From CAZVWV01 sp964631745 (GTDB taxonomy: Bacteria; Bdellovibrionota_C; UBA2361; JBGSMV01): 23,489 nucleotides of DNA. The notes beneath the pieces were generated by a model that saw only the letters and a list, made by a program, of their open reading frames with translations, was not told the DNA's origin and did not search any database. The first letter of the stretch is position 1. Each line of letters opens with the position of its first letter. The stretch is taken from the NCBI GenBank assembly GCA_964631745.1, contig CAZVWV010000049.1, forward strand, positions 1 through 23,489. Direction: 5' to 3'. This document shows positions 1 through 7,223 of this stretch, one piece after another. Made by a program: the position numbers and the translations under genes.

Positions 1-104
1 TATCCCTACTCTGCGCCGCGTTTGTAATTTGCCCGGGGTTTTTGAGCAGCTACATCTTTTTATGTCCTATTACAAAATATTCTGCGAAAATTACTATAAA
101 AACT

Positions 105-309
105 CATTGCTGTCCGGTAGAACATTGCAATTTGGGTCTTTAACCACGGAGAACACGGCGAACACGGAGAAAACATTGAGGATTTCTCTCTCCGTGACCT
201 CCGTGTTCTCCGTGGTTAAATTCAAATCGCGACAACTGCAAACTCCTGTTTTTCCTTTTGAAATCAAGAAATTACAGCATCACCGCCACCTTTCTACCGG
301 ACAGCTGTG
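105..309. mobile_element. MITE-like non-autonomous element with 18-bp terminal inverted repeats
   Basis: The left end CATTGCTGTCCGGTAGAA (105-122) is matched by the reverse complement of 292-309 (CACAGCTGTCCGGTAGAA), 16 of 18 bases. The element is bracketed by a perfect 9-bp direct repeat ATAAAAACT at 96-104 and 310-318, as expected of a target-site duplication. It holds no credible gene; a 93-codon frame across it is spurious. The short length, terminal repeats and 9-bp duplication fit a MITE mobilised by a transposase elsewhere. ISAs1-type enzymes make duplications of about this size, but I cannot assign the family from sequence alone. Confidence 0.6.
139..220. repeat. Internal palindrome of CACGGAGAACACGG type
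   Basis: TTTAACCACGGAGAACACGG at 139-158 is mirrored by CCGTGTTCTCCGTGGTTAAA at 201-220, and the CACGGAGA/CACGGCGA units repeat inside the left arm. The arms would form a long hairpin over a short centre. Very similar CACGGAG-rich palindromes are scattered through intergenic regions of many environmental bacteria. Here the repeat forms the core of the element at 105-309. Confidence 0.55.
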
Positions 310-344
310 ATAAAAACTATATTTTCGCACTTTTTTAAAACTAG

Positions 345-392
345 AAAAAAAGCGAAACCTCCCTTTAGCGCAGTACTTTCGCAGTTTTTTTT
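345..392. terminator. Bidirectional rho-independent terminator
   Basis: GCGAAA (352-357) pairs with TTTCGC (377-382). The hairpin is followed by eight T on the plus strand (385-392) and by a T run on the minus strand, seen as the A tract at 345-351. It lies just downstream of the original mazF stop codon (433-435), so it would end mazEF transcription on the minus strand. The stem is short and its loop is 19 nt. Confidence 0.45.
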
Positions 393-432
393 GTGAGCAA
401 TTACTCGCCTGTGAGTCAGAGCAAGAGTTTAT

Positions 433-559
433 TTAACCACCGATTATCTCGTTCAACCCCTCAATGACCGCCTGCACTTCTTCGGGGGTCGCTGAGCCAA
501 GACGGCCAGATATCCTTTCGTTGGAGAGAGTTCGGACCTGACTCATTTTAACCCATGAT
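433..559 (-). pseudogene. mazF: Displaced 3' end of mazF, cut off by the 560-733 element
   Basis: Read on the minus strand, this stretch continues MazF in frame with WVKMSQVRTLSNERISGRLG and about 20 further residues ending in EIIGG and a TAA stop at 433-435. The W-V-K-x-x-Q-x-R-T-L-S pattern is the conserved C-terminal strand of MazF/PemK endoribonucleases. The upstream frame ends in LPKKSS and stops one codon inside the palindromic element. Joining 959-739 to 559-433 gives exactly 348 nt, that is 115 codons plus stop, and restores LPKKSWVK. It has no start codon of its own and is presumably untranslated. Confidence 0.8.
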
Positions 560-733
560 CCTAGAAAGAGCAGTTGAATCTACTACGGTTGCGAATATGT
601 CTGAATCTCTTGAAGTTTTCTAGGAATTGGTACTCACCCTAGCGGTGCTAGGGTTCCGTGCCAATTCCGTCGAAAACTTCAAGATCTTCAGCCATCTCCG
701 CAACCTCGCTACGATTCAACTGCTCTTTCTAGG
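560..733. mobile_element. 174-bp palindromic MITE-like element inserted in mazF
   Basis: The ends are perfect inverted repeats of 21 bp (560-580 against 713-733), starting CCTAGAAAGAGCAGTTGAAT. Pairing continues with mismatches to a central hairpin ACCCTAG-CGGTG-CTAGGGT, so the whole element can fold into one stem. A 5-bp direct repeat ATGAT flanks it (555-559 and 734-738). The host gene is rebuilt in frame when the element and one ATGAT are removed. It has no coding capacity, so a transposase elsewhere would have to move it. The family is not recognised. Confidence 0.85.
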
Positions 734-959
734 ATGATTTTTTCGGAAGTCTTTTGCCGGAAAGTTCCAGTGTCAGCGGAAAGGCAGCTTTTTGCGGCTG
801 GCTAGTTAACGCCACTCCAAAAATTGTCCCAGATCTTTGATTAAAGACATCATGGCTAAGAACAAGTACGGGGCGTCTGCCGGCCTGCTCGTTTCCTTTG
901 GTTGGGTCCAAATCACCCCAAACTATATCGCCACGATGGATTCTCAGTAGACGGGCCAT
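729..959 (-). CDS. mazF: MazF/PemK-type mRNA interferase toxin, truncated
   Basis: This is a 76-residue N-terminal part of a MazF-like endoribonuclease, which in the intact family cleaves mRNA at short motifs and is held inactive by its antitoxin. The family signature is clear: R-G-D-I-V-W-G-D-L-D-P-T-K-G-N-E-Q-A-G-x-R-P-V-L-V-L-S at about residues 9-35, then the strand I-F-G-V-A-L-T-S-Q. The frame ends after LPKKS because the palindromic element supplies a serine codon and TAG. The missing last 40 or so residues include the conserved WVKxxQxRTLS strand, now at 433-559. The start overlaps the antitoxin gene by 16 nt, as is usual for such pairs. Loss of that C-terminal strand probably inactivates the toxin (inference). 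Confidence 0.85.
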   Translation of the reverse strand: MARLLRIHRGDIVWGDLDPTKGNEQAGRRPVLVLSHDVFNQRSGTIFGVALTSQPQKAAFPLTLELSGKRLPKKSS

Positions 960-1186
960 GACTCAAGATCCTTCCTTAGCCCTTCATCTGCTATAGTGCG
1001 CTCATCGTGTTTTGACAATTTTGCGCATTCTGATGCTAGCCTGGTCTTATCGAGCCTAGCAATTTTTTCTCGGACAGCCGCTTGAAATGCCTCACTTCGA
1101 CTGGCAAACTTTCTGGCTTTCACCAGGCCATCCACGCGCTGAAGAAGTTCCGAATCGATTGAAATTGCTACCTTTGCGGATCTCAT
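944..1186 (-). CDS. mazE: Ribbon-helix-helix antitoxin, MazE/CopG type
   Basis: This 80-residue protein begins with a ribbon-helix-helix motif: the strand KVAISID (residues 5-11), helix LLQRVDGLV, a turn, then SRSEAFQAAVREKIARL (29-45). The C-terminal half, rich in charged residues, is the usual toxin-binding tail. It would repress its own operon and neutralise the MazF encoded 16 nt into its 3' end. No good Shine-Dalgarno sequence precedes the ATG. The promoter and 12-bp repeats lie immediately upstream. The antitoxin looks intact although its toxin is disrupted, which is a stable combination because an unopposed antitoxin is harmless. Confidence 0.8.
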   Translation of the reverse strand: MRSAKVAISIDSELLQRVDGLVKARKFASRSEAFQAAVREKIARLDKTRLASECAKLSKHDERTIADEGLRKDLESWPVY

Positions 1187-1190
1187 TCGT

Positions 1191-1236
1191 TAATCATACC
1201 ATTGGTCATACCGGTGGTCATACCGATGGTCAAATT
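1191..1236 (-). promoter_or_regulatory. mazEF promoter overlapped by 12-bp tandem operator repeats
   Basis: On the minus strand a -35-like TTGACC (1228-1233) is followed after exactly 17 bp by a -10-like TATGAC (1205-1210). Superimposed are tandem 12-bp units containing GGTCATACC on the plus strand: a partial copy ending at 1200, full copies at 1201-1212 and 1213-1224, and a diverged copy at 1225-1236. Ribbon-helix-helix antitoxins bind such tandem sites cooperatively, so this is the likely autorepression site for the gene starting at 1186. Confidence 0.6.
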
Positions 1237-1244
1237 TGATATTG

Positions 1245-1267
1245 AGCGCCAAAGACTGGTTGGCGCT
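1245..1267. terminator. Hairpin, possible terminator of the pseudopilin operon
   Basis: AGCGCCAA (1245-1252) and TTGGCGCT (1260-1267) form a perfect 8-bp stem around a 7-nt loop. It lies between the end of the minus-strand tad operon and the mazEF promoter. Neither side has a strong T run (TTGTT follows on plus), so termination is plausible but unproven. Confidence 0.35.
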
Positions 1268-1355
1268 TTGTTCGGCAGTCGCGGCCGTGCTTGTGTTTGC
1301 ATCTGCTGAGGTGGATCGGGGGGCGTTGAAATTGAGCGGGGCGGGGTTGCCGGGA

Positions 1356-1373
1356 GCGGCCCTTACGGGCCGC
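1356..1373 (-). terminator. GC-rich hairpin just after the tadG-like stop codon
   Basis: GCGGCCC-TTAC-GGGCCGC is a perfect 7-bp stem with a 4-nt loop, starting 6 nt beyond the stop codon at 1379-1381. It is not followed by a T run on the minus strand. It may stabilise the 3' end or act together with the hairpin at 1245-1267. Confidence 0.4.
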
Positions 1374-1378
1374 GATGT

Positions 1379-3793
1379 TTAATGCGGCGCGCTAGGCGGT
1401 TTTGCAACCAGCACGTAGGGCGAATAGTTCATCACACTTGATACACACTGCGTAGCTTGCTCGGCGCGCGATTGCCACAAGAGGGATTTATGCAAGAAGG
1501 CAGCGTTTCGGGTCCATGGATTAGGCCTTTCCTCGGTGGGGGGATGATAGTCGCAATCGCCGTTAAGGCCATTAGATAAAATGCAACGTTGGGAATCTTT
1601 AAGTCGCAGCGGTGTTTGATTGTCCGTGTCGTGGTCTTCGTAGTCACCAGCAGCGCCAGTGGCGAGCAATGGGCAAAATCTGCCATTCGTATCCATGGTG
1701 ATACCACCAAAGACTAAATTTGGCTCACGAAAAACATATCCGGGTTTACCGCACTTCTTATAGGCACTTCTGGACTGGCAACTGTCGCGGCAGGTGTTCT
1801 GGCACCTCACAATGCATGCGACGCAAGCATCGCTTGGTAAGTTGTCATCAATACCGTCGCACTGGGGGGCATTGCCTTCATGACAGCCGTCATAGCAGCT
1901 CTGATACCACTCTCCCTCATTGTCGTCCTGGTCACAGAGGCTTCTGCAAGTGTTGTCATCAGAGGGCACGGCATTTGTTTTATCGAAAAACCGGCTATCG
2001 GACTCCACATCCATCCCGCCAAAACCCAACGCCTTTGCCTCTCTCTGATCGATGTAACGCCCAGGCGGTGGATCGACTACTTTTACATCTCTGGTGCTCG
2101 GATCAAGCGCTGCTCCCGACGCGACCATGGTGAAGCTGATTTGAGCTTGCTTGAGGCGGCTGACCACCGATTTATCATTGGGGTCCGTGAGATCTTTCCT
2201 GTTCGGGAGCCAGGTGTCGTCATAGTTCCGCCGACAAATGTACTTAGCTGGATCTGTAGTTTCCAGAATAGACTCCTGCTCCGGCGTGTCGGGATCATCA
2301 GCTCTGCAAGTCGCTATCCCATCTGAGAACATCACGATACCCTTGATAGAATTCGCCGGGCACGAAGTAGTAATAGCTTGTATTGCTGAACGTATAGCTA
2401 GCACTGGATTTGTGTTAGGCAAGAAAGCATCTTCTTGATCAGTTAGCGCCACCGGGAAGATTCCCGAACTGAGATAATTCGGAATTGCTTTAGGAGCAAT
2501 TTCTGTTCCGGTAGCGTCGTACACTCCTCGATTAAACAGATTCGAGATCTGAATCAGTGGCCCTAAATCGTTAGTGGTAGTATATTGAGGTGGATTTGCG
2601 CCGGTTGGAGGCGGATACGAACCGATTATTTGTCCCGAAAATCCCATCAGTAATGCCCTATCGGCCGAAGTCTGTGTGGTGTTTAGGGCGCGCAGAGATG
2701 TATTAATCGCCACCATAAATGTAGAAAACGGCTCCTCGCCGTAATAATAGGGCTGAGTGGGATCTGATGGATCGGATGGGATATTCACCAAGGAGTCGAC
2801 CAAAACCCGTTCCAGCTCCGGGCGCTTTCCTGGTGAAGAGGGGCCATAGGGTGTTTCTGTATGGAGCCGATAGTCGGATTTGAAGTGATAGGTGGTGTTA
2901 TTCTCGTACCAGTTTGGATCATCAATTGCGCCGCGACTGGGAGGCATATTACACCAAAGAATAGATTCGGCGGAGGTGTATTGAGTCTTGTCTGTGCAAT
3001 CTATAGCAGTTTGTATCTGTCTAAAAACCGGCACGCCAAGTTTGGGCACATAATGTGAGCTTTGGTCGGCAGGCACCACACACTTAGCGATGTTGTTGAC
3101 ACCACGGCACCTGTGATTATTTGGAAGGTTCTCCCATCCCCCCTCGCCTCGCGTAAGTGTCAGTGGCGCCGACGCAGAATGTGTGTCGTAAACAGACGAG
3201 GGTGAAGCATCGACCAAGAACGCAAAACAGCGTGGGATCACGTTCGAGATGGCTTCTGCTTTTGTTACCTGATTGCAGCTACCTACTAAGTTACAAATCG
3301 GCGCAAGTATAGAATTTGCAATTGGATTCTTAAGCTTAACTTCAAGGGCATCAGCATTGGTTGATAAGCCATCGCTCGGCACGAAACAGGGGTATCCATT
3401 GTATAATGCGCAAACATCAGGACCATTGGTAGGCTGTGCGGTGAACCAGGTGCCAGTTCGCATCGATCCCGCACTATCAGGGTGAAGAGCGCCATCATCC
3501 AAGAGAATCGAGCCCAGATGCCCTAGCTTAATAAACGGAACTACATTAGTAGCGAGAATTTGATTCGCCCTGAGCAACGCTGCATTGGTACGTTCATCCA
3601 TAGTGGGCGGGCCATTTTGACCGGTAGCCTCTGTAAAGCCCTGAGCTGCCGCCAAACTCACGGAGTTTGCAAGCCCCTGGAGTCGTTCCTGTGTGTACCC
3701 GAGATAAGAAACGGAGAGAAATAATCCTACCAGCGCGAGAAGCGCCACGATAAGGATGGAGGTGATGACCATGTAAACACCGCGCTGTTTCAT
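1379..3793 (-). CDS. TadG-like pilus-assembly protein with split vWA domain and cysteine-rich insertion
   Basis: This is an 804-residue protein. The N-terminus, QRGVYMVITSILIVALLALV and the following residues, is a pseudopilin/TadG-like segment with a single membrane helix at about 8-30. A vWA fold is indicated by the metal-site motif D195-A-S-P-S199 after a hydrophobic strand, and by IVMFSDG ending at Asp491. About 290 residues lie between these two motifs, far more than in a compact vWA domain, so the fold carries a large insertion. Residues about 610-682 hold eleven cysteines in C-x3-C, C-x2-C and C-x3-C spacings. The start is 3 bp after the upstream pseudopilin gene and GGAGA precedes it. 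A surface or pilus-tip adhesion role is inferred from TadG-family knowledge; substrate unknown. Confidence 0.75.
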   Translation of the reverse strand: MKQRGVYMVITSILIVALLALVGLFLSVSYLGYTQERLQGLANSVSLAAAQGFTEATGQNGPPTMDERTNAALLRANQILATNVVPFIKLGHLGSILLDDGALHPDSAGSMRTGTWFTAQPTNGPDVCALYNGYPCFVPSDGLSTNADALEVKLKNPIANSILAPICNLVGSCNQVTKAEAISNVIPRCFAFLVDASPSSVYDTHSASAPLTLTRGEGGWENLPNNHRCRGVNNIAKCVVPADQSSHYVPKLGVPVFRQIQTAIDCTDKTQYTSAESILWCNMPPSRGAIDDPNWYENNTTYHFKSDYRLHTETPYGPSSPGKRPELERVLVDSLVNIPSDPSDPTQPYYYGEEPFSTFMVAINTSLRALNTTQTSADRALLMGFSGQIIGSYPPPTGANPPQYTTTNDLGPLIQISNLFNRGVYDATGTEIAPKAIPNYLSSGIFPVALTDQEDAFLPNTNPVLAIRSAIQAITTSCPANSIKGIVMFSDGIATCRADDPDTPEQESILETTDPAKYICRRNYDDTWLPNRKDLTDPNDKSVVSRLKQAQISFTMVASGAALDPSTRDVKVVDPPPGRYIDQREAKALGFGGMDVESDSRFFDKTNAVPSDDNTCRSLCDQDDNEGEWYQSCYDGCHEGNAPQCDGIDDNLPSDACVACIVRCQNTCRDSCQSRSAYKKCGKPGYVFREPNLVFGGITMDTNGRFCPLLATGAAGDYEDHDTDNQTPLRLKDSQRCILSNGLNGDCDYHPPTEERPNPWTRNAAFLHKSLLWQSRAEQATQCVSSVMNYSPYVLVAKPPSAPH

Positions 3794-3796
3794 CTC

Positions 3797-4702
3797 TTAC
3801 TCTCCGCAACTGTTTTCAAAACAATATGACCAGTCATTGCCCTCGTCCGGTGCGCCGCCGCAATGAAGTTGATCGTCGTAGCAACAATCGCACGGATCGG
3901 GCGGCTCGGGAGGGTGTTCGTTTTCGTTACCGTTATTTCCGGCGCCACCAGTGCCACCCGGTGGTGAAGGAACTGTATTGTTAGCGAATCCAATCCCCCA
4001 GAGAGCCGATCTTCGCGTGCCGTATATCTGTGACCGGACTCTCAAGTTTGGAATAAATGGTGTCACAGGGTCAAATGATGCTTCGATGGCCATTGATATT
4101 GGTGCGGCCAGAAAGACTTCCTTCCAGGTTTCAGAACCTTTGGGCCATCCCATTCCGACGTCATTTTCACCTGACCCGTTGTAGTTCCCATCATTATTGG
4201 TATCGGTAGGACACGGCCGCAGGGAAGGATAACATTCGATTTCATTCGTGCTGACTCTCATAACCTCTTCGCCTGGTCGCATGAAGGCGACATCCCAAAC
4301 CTGCGGCGGAAGTAAATTGTTAGTGTGCGGGGGGATAAAATAATGCCGAAATGCAACGCGCTGAACACCGCTAGGAATATTAGGGGGAGTACTCACAAGG
4401 TTTGCGATCGCGTCGACTCTATTAACTATCGCAGCGACATCGTTAAGATACTGAGTGCAAGGATTCACCCCGGGCGGAGGCGCGGTTATACAGGTCGCCT
4501 GATTGGTATAAACCTCAAGCTGCGTTTTTGTGGCCAGATCTATGCCGACCCCAAGGGCATGATTGAAAACGGATTGAGTATAAAAATATCGAGCAAGATC
4601 TATGATAAAAAATACAGTAAGGAGAAATGTCAAAACAGTCAGCGCCGCTTCAACATAGCTTGCACCGCGTTTGTTTCGCAGATTACATTTTAATACTGTC
4701 AT
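3797..4702 (-). CDS. TadE-like pseudopilin with cysteine-rich C-terminus
   Basis: This is a 301-residue protein. Residues about 11-42 (KRGASYVEAALTVLTFLLTV and onward) match the TadE-type N-terminus: a short basic segment, a conserved glutamate (E18), then one transmembrane helix. The rest would be extracytoplasmic. The C-terminus has a proline/glycine-rich stretch, then a cysteine cluster CDCCYDDQLHC and two more cysteines in the last 10 residues. Tad pseudopilins act in assembly of Flp-type pili. It is the middle gene of three, 3 bp before the vWA protein and 14 bp after the shorter TadE-like gene. Prepilin peptidase, ATPase and secretin genes are absent from this window. Confidence 0.7.
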   Translation of the reverse strand: MTVLKCNLRNKRGASYVEAALTVLTFLLTVFFIIDLARYFYTQSVFNHALGVGIDLATKTQLEVYTNQATCITAPPPGVNPCTQYLNDVAAIVNRVDAIANLVSTPPNIPSGVQRVAFRHYFIPPHTNNLLPPQVWDVAFMRPGEEVMRVSTNEIECYPSLRPCPTDTNNDGNYNGSGENDVGMGWPKGSETWKEVFLAAPISMAIEASFDPVTPFIPNLRVRSQIYGTRRSALWGIGFANNTVPSPPGGTGGAGNNGNENEHPPEPPDPCDCCYDDQLHCGGAPDEGNDWSYCFENSCGE

Positions 4703-4716
4703 ACTCGGAATCGTTA

Positions 4717-5247
4717 CTATGAACAGTCCTGTCCACTGGGCCCATCAGTTCGGTTAAAATCACAATCGTAGTATGCTGTTTGGTCAAAAATCGATGTGTT
4801 TGTTAAAATGAAATTGGCATCCTTAATTAATGACGGCGCACTATAATTTATCTGGAAACCTTGCGAGCCGCCAGTACCCAGTATCGGCACTATTCCAGAA
4901 GCGCTAATGGCATAGGAGCGGGTATTGGTATCGTAAGTTGAGGTAATATTCTTTTCGCTAACCATATTCGTGCTGTATATTGAGAAAAATTCATCAAATT
5001 TTTGTGAGATCTGGTGACCCGCAAACTGCGCGGTTGTATCTGCCGCAGACAAGGAGACCTCGTAAACTGCACGTTGATACCAGAAATATTGTGAGAGAGT
5101 CACTCCAAATTGATACACGCCAAGAACAATAAGCATAAAAATCGGGAAAGTAATAGCGAACTCTACCAGGACGCCGCCCCGCTCTTTGCACATTCGGGTC
5201 GCATCTGGGTGCTGGGAGTACGAAATTTTATTACTACTAATGATCAT
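4717..5247 (-). CDS. TadE-like pseudopilin, first gene of the operon
   Basis: This 176-residue protein has the TadE signature at residues 22-55: ERGGVLVEFAITFPIFMLIV and onward, with the conserved V-E-F, one hydrophobic helix, then Q-F-G. An 18-residue leader precedes it. The start at 5247 has AAGGCG upstream; Met19, next to the basic K-E-R-G-G, is the alternative, but I see no ribosome-binding site for it. The predicted extracytoplasmic part ends with two cysteines in CDFNRTDGPSGQDC. It heads a minus-strand operon with the TadE-like and TadG-like genes and faces the divergent secreted-protein gene across about 450 bp. Confidence 0.7.
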   Translation of the reverse strand: MIISSNKISYSQHPDATRMCKERGGVLVEFAITFPIFMLIVLGVYQFGVTLSQYFWYQRAVYEVSLSAADTTAQFAGHQISQKFDEFFSIYSTNMVSEKNITSTYDTNTRSYAISASGIVPILGTGGSQGFQINYSAPSLIKDANFILTNTSIFDQTAYYDCDFNRTDGPSGQDCS

Positions 5248-5694
5248 ATCTAAAATCGCCTTACAAGCTCGTTCTATAGATCAATCTCAAAACGGCCCCA
5301 ACCTGCTCCACCAAATCCGCTCTATCAGCACGCACCCCAAAACCAACCCTAAAACCAACCGCCACTACTGCCAGGAAACCTAAATCAATACAGCCTCTTA
5401 CTGCCATTTTGGGCATCAGATAATGTGCTAACTCATTAATACTGCAAGGGTTATGCCTAGGGGAAACTTGGTGATGGGCCTAAACGTTACTCTTGGAGCA
5501 CAAGTTAGCCGCGGGATGGTATCTGTGTTTACTGTGGATCGAATTCGGGAGCCCTGGCTGTATATCGAGACGCTGCGCGCGCTCTGGGTGCGACGCTTGC
5601 TGGCAGGAAGATTGGAACGATGCATGGCGGTGGCCCCCCCTAAAGTCTTTAATCCCCTAAGCCGATGGAGTCCTAAGGCCATTTGGGGGAATTC
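5248..5694. other. Divergent intergenic region with a structured leader
   Basis: This 447-bp region separates the minus-strand tad operon from the plus-strand secreted-protein gene. It includes a two-copy 12-bp repeat of the CCCAAAACCAAC type (about 5335-5358), a C-rich stretch and several short hairpins. Frames on both strands (5453-5698 plus and 5428-5682 minus) resemble no family I know and are treated as spurious. Both promoters must lie here, but I cannot point to a convincing -35/-10 pair for either. Confidence 0.4.
5651..5693 (+). promoter_or_regulatory. Hairpin hiding the ribosome-binding site of the secreted-protein gene
   Basis: AATCCCCTAAG (5651-5661) can pair with TTTGGGGGAATT (5682-5693), apart from one bulged A. 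The 3' arm contains the purine-rich GGGGGA (5685-5690) located 5 nt before the ATG at 5695. A second C run at about 5633-5639 could pair with the same G run as an alternative. This suggests translation controlled by RNA structure. No ligand class is recognised. Confidence 0.4.
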
Positions 5695-7200
5695 ATGAAA
5701 AATCTAATAATTTTCGTCGCTTTGATAGCTTTCGCAACTAGCAGCTTTGCTGCGAATTACACTTTAAAGCCTGCGCAGGTGCAGAAAGTATCCGGGGGAT
5801 TATGCGCCCTGTTTAATGGCAAAAGCTGGAAACCGGCCGCAAAGGTCAGGGGCAAGAAGAATACATATAAATCAATTGCGGGCTCTTCTTCTCTAAAGCG
5901 GACCTGCAAAGAATTTTATGTGGCTAAGACTAAACTTAAACTTAGTGATTTTCCTGGGGCTGATGGCTTGGTGGCGGCCGGAGCCTCGGCTAGCTCGATT
6001 GGCGTGAGTTCGGTTTCGGGTACGCCCCCCACGATCTCGGAGATAGCTTCAACGGGAGCGGCAACATATTTCTGGCAAGATGGGGTTTTAAGCGGAATCA
6101 TTGGCGGAAGCCCGACTGATGATCAGTGTATCCAGTTGTTTAGTAGTAATACGGACGGGCAATCTGCCGGGTTCCCCGGATGTTACATGACTCAAGAGAC
6201 TGCTTATGTCACCGGAAATATTATTCAGGCAGGAAATACCCTTTGTTACATGAAAAATTTCCCGACACGGGAAGTTCAGGACGGGGGCGGATTTACAGTT
6301 GCGAGCGGGTCACTTCCGGCTGGCGGCATCACGCAGCTATTCGCAGCGCCCGCTTCGACCCCGCGATTTGTTAAGATTAATATATCTTCCGGGCAGAATA
6401 CTCAAATTGGGGTGATAAAGATCTATTCTCAGGCTCAGAACGCGGCCAACGGTGACCAATATCGTTATGATATGATTTTTTGTCACGGCGATGATGCAAG
6501 CCCAACCGAATTCGAGAAAACGAGGGTGACCTTGGCGGGGGAATTTATCGCAAGAAGCTCATCCTCATTCGGTGGTCAAGACGAATCAAGCGGCCATGGG
6601 GAAGGCGTAGTGCGTGCCTTCCTTACAAGAGTGGATGGCGATTTGGTCTTCAACCCAGAGCTTGCGCGTAGCGCCGTATTCACCGGAGTAAACACTGGCT
6701 TTAGCTATAAGTCTTCAATGACTCTTGTGGGCGACGAGGTCACCAACAAAGTTTACTCTGTAGAAGGTGGTGGTACCAGAAAGGGCTACGGCGTGTCGCA
6801 TATTGATGGCACAGGTGCTGGCTCTCTTAGATTCTTAGAAGGTGCTTACAAGGAAGAAAACCTCGCATTTGGATCGTTCGCGACTGCCATCGAGTATCGT
6901 GATTCAAAGTACGTGGCTGCGCCCTCAAATTCTTATGCGGAAAGGCTTTCAGAGGTTGATTTTGGAACTGACAGCTTCTACGACAGCGCGCCTGCTTTAT
7001 CCGATAGCTCGGCTCCTTTTGCTTGTAACCATGCCGTTTCGGTTGAGATCGCGCTTGATATGCAATCTACCGTCATGCAAGCAGTTCAGGAGCTTTGCGA
7101 AGGCGAACGTTTAGACGGCATGAACTTTTGCAGCGATGACAGCATACAGCAGGCTGCAAACCAGTACGGGGCAGTTTGCCATCTTGGGACGCCGGACTAA
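5695..7200 (+). CDS. Secreted protein of unknown function
   Basis: From the ATG at 5695 this is a 501-residue protein starting MKNLIIFVALIAFATSSFA, a clear Sec signal peptide with predicted cleavage before ANYTL. An upstream in-frame ATG at 5683 would add MGEF and is less likely, because GGGGGA sits correctly for 5695. The mature protein is rich in glycine and serine, poor in charge clusters, and contains scattered cysteines including pairs near 'CIQLF...GCYMT' and a Cys-rich C-terminus, which suggests disulfides outside the cytoplasm. I recognise no domain. It is divergent from the Tad-type pseudopilin operon, so a related surface role is possible but only inferred. A strong hairpin follows the stop codon. 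Confidence 0.75.
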   Translation: MKNLIIFVALIAFATSSFAANYTLKPAQVQKVSGGLCALFNGKSWKPAAKVRGKKNTYKSIAGSSSLKRTCKEFYVAKTKLKLSDFPGADGLVAAGASASSIGVSSVSGTPPTISEIASTGAATYFWQDGVLSGIIGGSPTDDQCIQLFSSNTDGQSAGFPGCYMTQETAYVTGNIIQAGNTLCYMKNFPTREVQDGGGFTVASGSLPAGGITQLFAAPASTPRFVKINISSGQNTQIGVIKIYSQAQNAANGDQYRYDMIFCHGDDASPTEFEKTRVTLAGEFIARSSSSFGGQDESSGHGEGVVRAFLTRVDGDLVFNPELARSAVFTGVNTGFSYKSSMTLVGDEVTNKVYSVEGGGTRKGYGVSHIDGTGAGSLRFLEGAYKEENLAFGSFATAIEYRDSKYVAAPSNSYAERLSEVDFGTDSFYDSAPALSDSSAPFACNHAVSVEIALDMQSTVMQAVQELCEGERLDGMNFCSDDSIQQAANQYGAVCHLGTPD

Positions 7201-7223
7201 TACCAGGTAAGATAATATTGTTG

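Noticed and set aside
29..310. A 93-codon frame at the left edge.
   Set aside because: It runs through the terminal repeats and the palindrome of the 105-309 element. Its middle is a translation of the repeat.
1720..2326. Plus-strand frames of 137 and 148 codons opposite the TadG-like gene.
   Set aside because: Their histidine- and arginine-rich composition comes from the complement of the cysteine/aspartate-rich gene, and they match no known family. The minus-strand gene has a membrane helix and vWA motifs.
5450..5545. Partial resemblance of the leader (GGGGAAAC, GGTGATGGGCCTAAAC, GTTAGCCGCGGG) to a GEMM-type cyclic-di-GMP riboswitch.
   Set aside because: The central GACGCAAAGC ligand-binding core is missing and the first hairpin pairs poorly. 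Shared fragments alone do not support a riboswitch call.
5453..5698. An 81-codon plus-strand frame running into the start of the secreted-protein gene.
   Set aside because: No ribosome-binding site, no recognisable family, and it overlaps a structured leader and the true start codon in another frame. A leader peptide is possible but unsupported.
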